In this document: one piece after another, positions 38,560-42,746 of the stretch
Layout: every line of letters starts with the position of its first letter
Position numbering within the stretch: position 1 is the stretch's first letter
NCBI GenBank assembly: GCA_902768715.1
Contig: CACXMH010000014.1
Coordinates: 1 to 42,746 of the forward strand
DNA: 42,746 nucleotides
Origin: Fibrobacter succinogenes
GTDB lineage: Bacteria; Fibrobacterota; Fibrobacteria; Fibrobacterales; Fibrobacteraceae
Direction: 5' to 3'
Position numbers and translations under genes: made by a program
The notes under the pieces: model-generated
Told to the model about the DNA's origin: nothing
The model's input: the letters and a program-made list of their open reading frames with translations, nothing else
The model's database searches: none

Positions 38560-39843
38560 TTAGTCCAAATCCACGATGATGCTCTGGTCGCGCTTTGCGC
38601 CGATGGAGATCATGCCGATTTTCACGCCCACCAGTTCCGCCATGCGGTTCAGGTACTTGCGGGCGTTTTCGGGCAGGTCTTCCAGCTTGCGGCACTTGGT
38701 GGTGTCGCATTTCCAGCCGGGCATTTCTTCATAGACCGGCACGCAGCGGCCCACCTTGGAAAGCTGGTTCGGGAAGTTCTCGATCTTTTCGCCGTCGCAT
38801 TCGTAGTGGGTGCAAATCTTGATGGTGTCGAAGGTGTCCAGCACGTCGAGCTTGGTAATAGCCAAATGAGTGAGGCCGTTCACCACGGCAGCCTTGCGGA
38901 CCACCGGGGCGTCGAACCAACCGCAGCGGCGGTTACGGCCCGTGGTGGCGCCGTATTCGTTACCAATCTTGCGGAGGGTGTCGCCGGTTTCGTCCAGAAG
39001 TTCTGTCGGGAACGGGCCGTTGCCTACGCGGGTGGTGTAGGCCTTTACCACACCAACAACCTGGTCGATAGCCGTGGGACCGATGCCGGCGCCGCAGCTG
39101 GCGTAGCCGGCCACCGTGTTACTGGAGGTCACGAACGGGTAAGTACCCTGGTCCACATCGAGGATGGTGCCCTGGGCGCCTTCGAACACCAAGCGCTTGC
39201 CGGCCTTGACGGCGGCGTAGAGCATAGCGCTCACGTCGCGCACGAACGGCTTGATCTTCTGGCCCAGTTCCAGGTAGTCCTTGATGACCTGTTCCGGGTC
39301 GATTTCGGGCACGTCGTACATCACCTTGAATTCTTCGTTGTGAACCTTGGCCATGGCTTCGACACGGGGGCGCAGTTCGCGTTCGTCCATCAGGTCGCCC
39401 ACGCGGACGCCGATGCGGTTCACCTTGTCGCTGTAGCAGGGGCCAATTCCGCGGCCCGTGGTGCCGATGGCGGCCTTGCCGGCCTTCTTTTCCTTGGCCT
39501 TGTCGAGAGCGGAGTGGTACGGCAGCACCACGTGGGCGTTATCGGCAATGAACAGGCGACCTTCGGGGTTGATACCCTTGGTGTGCAGGTCGGCGATTTC
39601 GGCCAGGGTCTGCACCGGGTCCAGCACCACGCCGTTGCCGATGACGCAAATTTTGTCGTCGTGCATAATGCCGGAGGGAATCAGGTGGAACACGAACTTC
39701 TTGTCGCCCACTTCGACGGTGTGGCCAGCGTTTGCGCCGCCCTGGAAACGCACGATGTAGTCTGCGTCCAGCGTCAGAAAATCAACTACCTTGGCCTTGC
39801 CTTCGTCACCCCACTGGGAACCGATTACAACACGATTTGCCAT
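38560..39843 (-). CDS. purA: Adenylosuccinate synthetase
   Basis: The 427-residue enzyme catalyses the GTP-dependent joining of IMP and aspartate, the first step from IMP to AMP. Motifs are clear: N-terminal VVIGSQWGDEGKAKVVDF, the catalytic FQGGANAGHTVEVGDKKFVFHLIPSG, GTTGRGIGPCYSDK, FEGAQGTILDVDQGTYPFVTSS and TTGRNRRCGWFD. The usual GDEGKGK loop here reads GDEGKAK, a single Gly to Ala change. Length is normal. A 42-bp gap separates it from the regulator downstream. Confidence 0.97.
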   Translation of the reverse strand: MANRVVIGSQWGDEGKAKVVDFLTLDADYIVRFQGGANAGHTVEVGDKKFVFHLIPSGIMHDDKICVIGNGVVLDPVQTLAEIADLHTKGINPEGRLFIADNAHVVLPYHSALDKAKEKKAGKAAIGTTGRGIGPCYSDKVNRIGVRVGDLMDERELRPRVEAMAKVHNEEFKVMYDVPEIDPEQVIKDYLELGQKIKPFVRDVSAMLYAAVKAGKRLVFEGAQGTILDVDQGTYPFVTSSNTVAGYASCGAGIGPTAIDQVVGVVKAYTTRVGNGPFPTELLDETGDTLRKIGNEYGATTGRNRRCGWFDAPVVRKAAVVNGLTHLAITKLDVLDTFDTIKICTHYECDGEKIENFPNQLSKVGRCVPVYEEMPGWKCDTTKCRKLEDLPENARKYLNRMAELVGVKIGMISIGAKRDQSIIVDLD

Positions 39844-40058
39844 ATATCCTTCATTCTGTTGGCGGCCCGGCGGCGCAAATCTCCAAAAGGAGCAGTCCCG
39901 CGGGTCGATTGCTTGTTAAACGACGAAATTCAAGCGCAGAGGCCTTCCCTGCGCCCTTTTTCGCCTAAAAGATAAAAAAGTGGGCGGAATGCGGGACTGA
40001 AAAGGGCTAGCAATGCGGCAAAAACGGCCAGAAAACGCACCCGCTAAAACACCGCAGG

Positions 40059-41249
40059 CTAATCGGCAGCGCGTTCCGCACCACGCAGGCTTTCATCTAT
40101 AAAGCGGAATGTCTTTGCGTAGGCTTCGTCGCGCACGTCCTTGCGGGAAAGGTACAGGTCGTGCAAGCCGCCCGCCACCGTTTCCGTCGTTACCTTCGTC
40201 CCGACTTTCGGCGCCCACATCTCTATATGCTCCACATCCAGCACGCCATCGCAATGCATTTGGTTCTCTGACCATTCATCGTCATCATCGCTACAGTCCC
40301 CATGCAACACAAGCACCGGTGAATTTATATGAAATCCCTTGTGCAATTCCAGCTGGGCTCTATGAACCCCGCGTATCCACCCCAAGAACTGCTCCGGCCG
40401 TTCTTCGCTTTTCCACTCCGTATTGTATTGCCACTCGCCATAACGCTCCCTGTTGATCGCGTAAGCGTAATTCGGATTCCCGCTGGACCCTATCGAAAAG
40501 TCGGGCAGGTACATGGCCAGCTCCGAAATGACCGGAATTGCAACATTGCGCACAAGCCAGTTGAAATTGAAATCAAAGAAAGGACTGTTCAAGACGATAG
40601 CCGCAAACTTTTCGGCTGGACGGGACTCCGCATAAAACGACACCAGCAGGCCGCCCTGGGAATGCCCCATCAAGACCAGCGGCAGCGAATGCCCATGCCC
40701 TGCACGCTCCTTCGTAATCGCCCGCGCAAGCTCCACCGCAAAATCCAGCTCCGGAAAAAACTCCCGCATGTTCCGCAGGTCACCCCGACGATCCCCAGGC
40801 GCAAAGGAGCGCCCGCAATAATGCAGGTCTATCGCGAAAAAGGCGTAGCCCGCCGAATCCGCCTTTTGAGCCATTTCCTTCTGGAAATAATAATCGTTGT
40901 AACCGTGCACATACAAGATTATCCCCCGTGCGGGCTTGGCACCGGCTGCGGAATCAACGGCAGCGGAATCAACCGCCGCCGAGCTCCCGAAAGGAAATTC
41001 CACCAGAGTCGAACGGAATTCCTTTCCGCCCACATTTGTGCGCATCCCATACTGACGGAAAGGCGCGCCCAGCGCCACATCGTCGATACCACCCGCATAA
41101 GCCTGCCACACGTCATGGGCGCTCACCGGAACCTTGACGCCGGAATCAAGCGCGCGCTCCTCTTCCAAAACCCCATTAGCAAACCCGATGTGGAACAAAA
41201 CAGCCACCACAAAAATCAGGCCGACAGCGACAAGTCTAAATTTTTTCAC
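40059..41249 (-). CDS. Membrane-anchored or secreted alpha/beta hydrolase (S33/lysophospholipase-like)
   Basis: The start is placed at GTG 41249, where AGGG precedes it by about 7 bp and a membrane or signal segment follows at once (FRLVAVGLIFVVAVLFHIGF); a GTG at 41276 would add nine residues. The hydrolase core has the oxyanion strand IILYVHGYNDYYFQ, the nucleophile elbow LMGHSQGGLL, and a late His in GGLHDLYLSRKDVRDEA. LYLSRKDVR and RGVHRAQLELHKGFHINSPVLVLHGD match monoacylglycerol-lipase-type members. An Asp/Glu run (SDDDDEWSE) lies before the catalytic His. The substrate is unknown. Confidence 0.8.
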   Translation of the reverse strand: MKKFRLVAVGLIFVVAVLFHIGFANGVLEEERALDSGVKVPVSAHDVWQAYAGGIDDVALGAPFRQYGMRTNVGGKEFRSTLVEFPFGSSAAVDSAAVDSAAGAKPARGIILYVHGYNDYYFQKEMAQKADSAGYAFFAIDLHYCGRSFAPGDRRGDLRNMREFFPELDFAVELARAITKERAGHGHSLPLVLMGHSQGGLLVSFYAESRPAEKFAAIVLNSPFFDFNFNWLVRNVAIPVISELAMYLPDFSIGSSGNPNYAYAINRERYGEWQYNTEWKSEERPEQFLGWIRGVHRAQLELHKGFHINSPVLVLHGDCSDDDDEWSENQMHCDGVLDVEHIEMWAPKVGTKVTTETVAGGLHDLYLSRKDVRDEAYAKTFRFIDESLRGAERAAD

Positions 41250-41353
41250 AAGAACACCCTGCAAGTGCAAAAACACTCCATAAACACTTCAACCATGCCG
41301 TAAATGATAGCAAGTTTTTCCCAAAAACTGCACACGATAAAAATATAGCCTAC

Positions 41354-41369
41354 GGATAGAAATCCGCAA
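41354..41369. promoter_or_regulatory. Third GGATnnnAATCCGCAA box, before the acetyltransferase
   Basis: GGATAGAAATCCGCAA ends 19 bp before the start codon at 41389 and matches the two boxes upstream of the AAA_14 ATPase gene. It may be a regulator site shared by unlinked genes. Confidence 0.35.
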
Positions 41370-41388
41370 ATTAATCTATATTCCTTCT

Positions 41389-42027
41389 ATGCCAGCAAAG
41401 ACTCCCGACCCAAGCGTCATCCAGCCTATCGCCAACGTGGAGGCACTGACCTTCGTCAAACCCGCCGTCAAAAACCCAAACATCATTGTGGGCGATTTCA
41501 CCTACTTTGCCGACAAGGACTTTGAGCGGCACGTCACCCACCATTACGACTTTATCGGCGACAAGCTCATCATCGGCAAGTTCTGCCAGATTGCCGCCGG
41601 CGTGGAATTCGTGATGAACGGGGCTAACCACCAGATGAACGCATCCACCACTTACCCGTTCAACATCTTCGGCACATGGGAGCAAAACGCCCCGGCCCAG
41701 AGCGACCTTCCGCTCAAGGGCGATACCGTCATCGGTAACGACGTATGGATCGGGCAGAATGTGACGATTCTCCCAGGCGTCCACATCGGAGACGGAGCCA
41801 TCATCGGGGCATGTGCCGTCGTAGCGAGCGATGTCGCGCCCTACACCATCGTGGCAGGGAACCCTGCCAAACTCATCCGCAAGCGATTCGACGACGAACT
41901 CACCGCACTGCTGCTCAAGTTCAAGTGGTGGGACAAGAGCGTCGAAGAAATCAACAGTCTCATCCCCGTCCTCACCTGCAGCGACCTAAAAAAAGTGAAA
42001 GCCGAGCTCAAGGCCCGGCTTGTGTAA
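41389..42027 (+). CDS. Vat/CatB-type xenobiotic O-acetyltransferase
   Basis: The 212-residue protein shows left-handed beta-helix hexapeptide repeats ([31 protein letters not shown]) and the distinct family signature: [20 protein letters not shown] with catalytic His81, [10 protein letters not shown] and [13 protein letters not shown], ending in a WW-containing tail. It closely resembles streptogramin A acetyltransferases of the Vat group by memory of their sequence. The reaction is acetyl-CoA-dependent O-acetylation. Chromosomal relatives are often not resistance genes, so the drug substrate is unproven. The box GGATAGAAATCCGCAA (41354-41369) lies just upstream. Confidence 0.85.
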   Translation: MPAKTPDPSVIQPIANVEALTFVKPAVKNPNIIVGDFTYFADKDFERHVTHHYDFIGDKLIIGKFCQIAAGVEFVMNGANHQMNASTTYPFNIFGTWEQNAPAQSDLPLKGDTVIGNDVWIGQNVTILPGVHIGDGAIIGACAVVASDVAPYTIVAGNPAKLIRKRFDDELTALLLKFKWWDKSVEEINSLIPVLTCSDLKKVKAELKARLV

Positions 42028-42049
42028 TTGTTGGTTGCGGCACCCGCGA

Positions 42050-42746
42050 CTACGGCACTTCGACGCTGTCGAGAATCTTCTGCACCACGGTCTCGGCGGA
42101 GACTTCTTCCGCTTCGGCCTCGTAGCTCAAGATAATGCGGTGGCGGAGTACTTCCATGGCGACGGCCTTCACATCTTCGGGCGTCACATAGGCGCGGCCC
42201 TGGATGAACGCATGGGCCTTCGAAGCCTGGGCAAGGCCGATGGAGGCACGCGGAGAGGCGCCCACTTCCACAAAGCCCACCAGGTCGCTGCGCTTGATGC
42301 TACCCGGATCGCGGGTCGCAAGCACCAAATTCACGATGTATTCGCGCACGCGTTCGTCCACGTACACCTGCTTCACCAACTGGCGAGCAGCCAGAATATC
42401 TTCCTTCGTGGCGACAGCCTGCGGCTGACGGAGTCCTGCACCGGCAACGGCATCGAGAATCTTCATTTCGTCGGCCTTGTTCGGGTAAGACACCTTCACC
42501 TTCAAGAGGAAACGGTCCACCTGAGCTTCGGGCAGCGGATATGTACCTTCCTGCTCGATGGGGTTCTGCGTGGCAAGCACCAGGAACGGCTCGTCAAGCT
42601 TGAACGTCTCGTCGCCGATGGTGATGTGGCGTTCCTGCATGGCTTCGAGGAGGGCGCTCTGCACCTTCGACGGAGCACGGTTGATTTCGTCGGCCAGCAC
42701 CAGGTTCGTAAACAGCGGGCCCTTGCGGGTCTCGAACTTCGCTTCC
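42050..42746 (-). CDS. MoxR-family AAA+ ATPase, N-terminus cut by window edge
   Basis: The gene reads off the right edge (visible N-terminal residues EAKFETRKGPLFTN). The Walker B motif LADEINRAP, sensor 1 ATQNPIEQEGTYPLPEAQ, sensor 2 VEVGASPRASIGLAQ and the MoxR-type lid (YVTPEDVKAVAMEVLRHRI) are all present; Walker A lies beyond the window. MoxR ATPases act as chaperones or modulators, often with von Willebrand and DUF58 proteins. It is convergent with the acetyltransferase gene. Confidence 0.93.
   Translation of the reverse strand, partial: EAKFETRKGPLFTNLVLADEINRAPSKVQSALLEAMQERHITIGDETFKLDEPFLVLATQNPIEQEGTYPLPEAQVDRFLLKVKVSYPNKADEMKILDAVAGAGLRQPQAVATKEDILAARQLVKQVYVDERVREYIVNLVLATRDPGSIKRSDLVGFVEVGASPRASIGLAQASKAHAFIQGRAYVTPEDVKAVAMEVLRHRIILSYEAEAEEVSAETVVQKILDSVEVP

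Noticed and set aside
37972-39975. 667-codon plus-strand frame across crp and purA
   Set aside because: It is antisense to two certain genes and reads as His/Val/Gly-rich shadow sequence.

Overview
The window looks like a chromosomal segment of a Gram-negative, plant-fibre-degrading bacterium, most likely Fibrobacter or a close relative. This is an inference; there is no rRNA gene. It rests on a CE2-type acetyl-xylan esterase, several outer-membrane-style lipoproteins (Big_5 Ig-like, SUMF1, NlpE-like, LolB-like, TPR), a very long secreted protein with a type IX secretion-like C-terminal domain, and many short dispersed intergenic repeats. I found no tRNA, rRNA, CRISPR array, integrase or transposase.

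Layout. (1) 1-19413 is mostly host-like, with moderately high GC: a cut-off membrane protein and an SGNH/CE2 esterase (-), a small secreted protein and a mono-haem cytochrome c (+), then a long run of minus-strand genes: a Helicase_C_3 protein, a DinG helicase/exonuclease, a Big_5 lipoprotein, signal peptidase I, a LytTR response regulator, an NlpE-like lipoprotein, a SUMF1 lipoprotein, a degenerate M6 metalloprotease-like giant and a Nudix hydrolase. A peroxide-response pair (glutathione peroxidase plus OhrR/MarR) and an AAA_14 ATPase follow on +. (2) 19457-20660 holds an ORF6N gene broken by a REP-like hairpin insertion, with an array of large palindromes upstream. (3) 20803-33940 is an accessory island bounded by a 59-bp inverted repeat pair with one mismatch. 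(4) 34056-42746 is host-like again: LolB-like, TPR and PASTA proteins, a Crp/Fnr regulator, PurA, an alpha/beta hydrolase, a Vat/CatB-type acetyltransferase and a cut-off MoxR ATPase.

The island is the main point of interest. It encodes, in order and on one strand, a C5-cytosine methyltransferase, a protein with two GHKL (Bergerat) ATPase modules joined by a coiled coil, a receiver-domain protein whose C-terminal part ends in an R-x4-H motif like that of HEPN ribonucleases, a MrcB-type AAA+ motor, a Fic protein, and a LlaJI/McrC-like PD-(D/E)XK nuclease. The methyltransferase, motor and nuclease form a recognisable McrBC/LlaJI-like restriction-modification core. The kinase-like and receiver-HEPN pair, translationally coupled through an ATGA overlap, would add a phosphorelay-controlled sensor and effector. 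An AbiEi/AbiEii type IV toxin-antitoxin pair and a convergent winged-helix regulator complete the island. Base composition changes sharply at about 21505 (into AT-rich DNA) and again inside the McrB-like gene at about 26760 (back towards host-like), which suggests the locus is a mosaic.

Dispersed elements are abundant: a composite hairpin family with compensatory stem changes between copies, CCTA-rich degenerate repeats, UUCG-type hairpins, and palindromic operator-like boxes. All family calls were made by recognising motifs in translated sequence; no database search was run.
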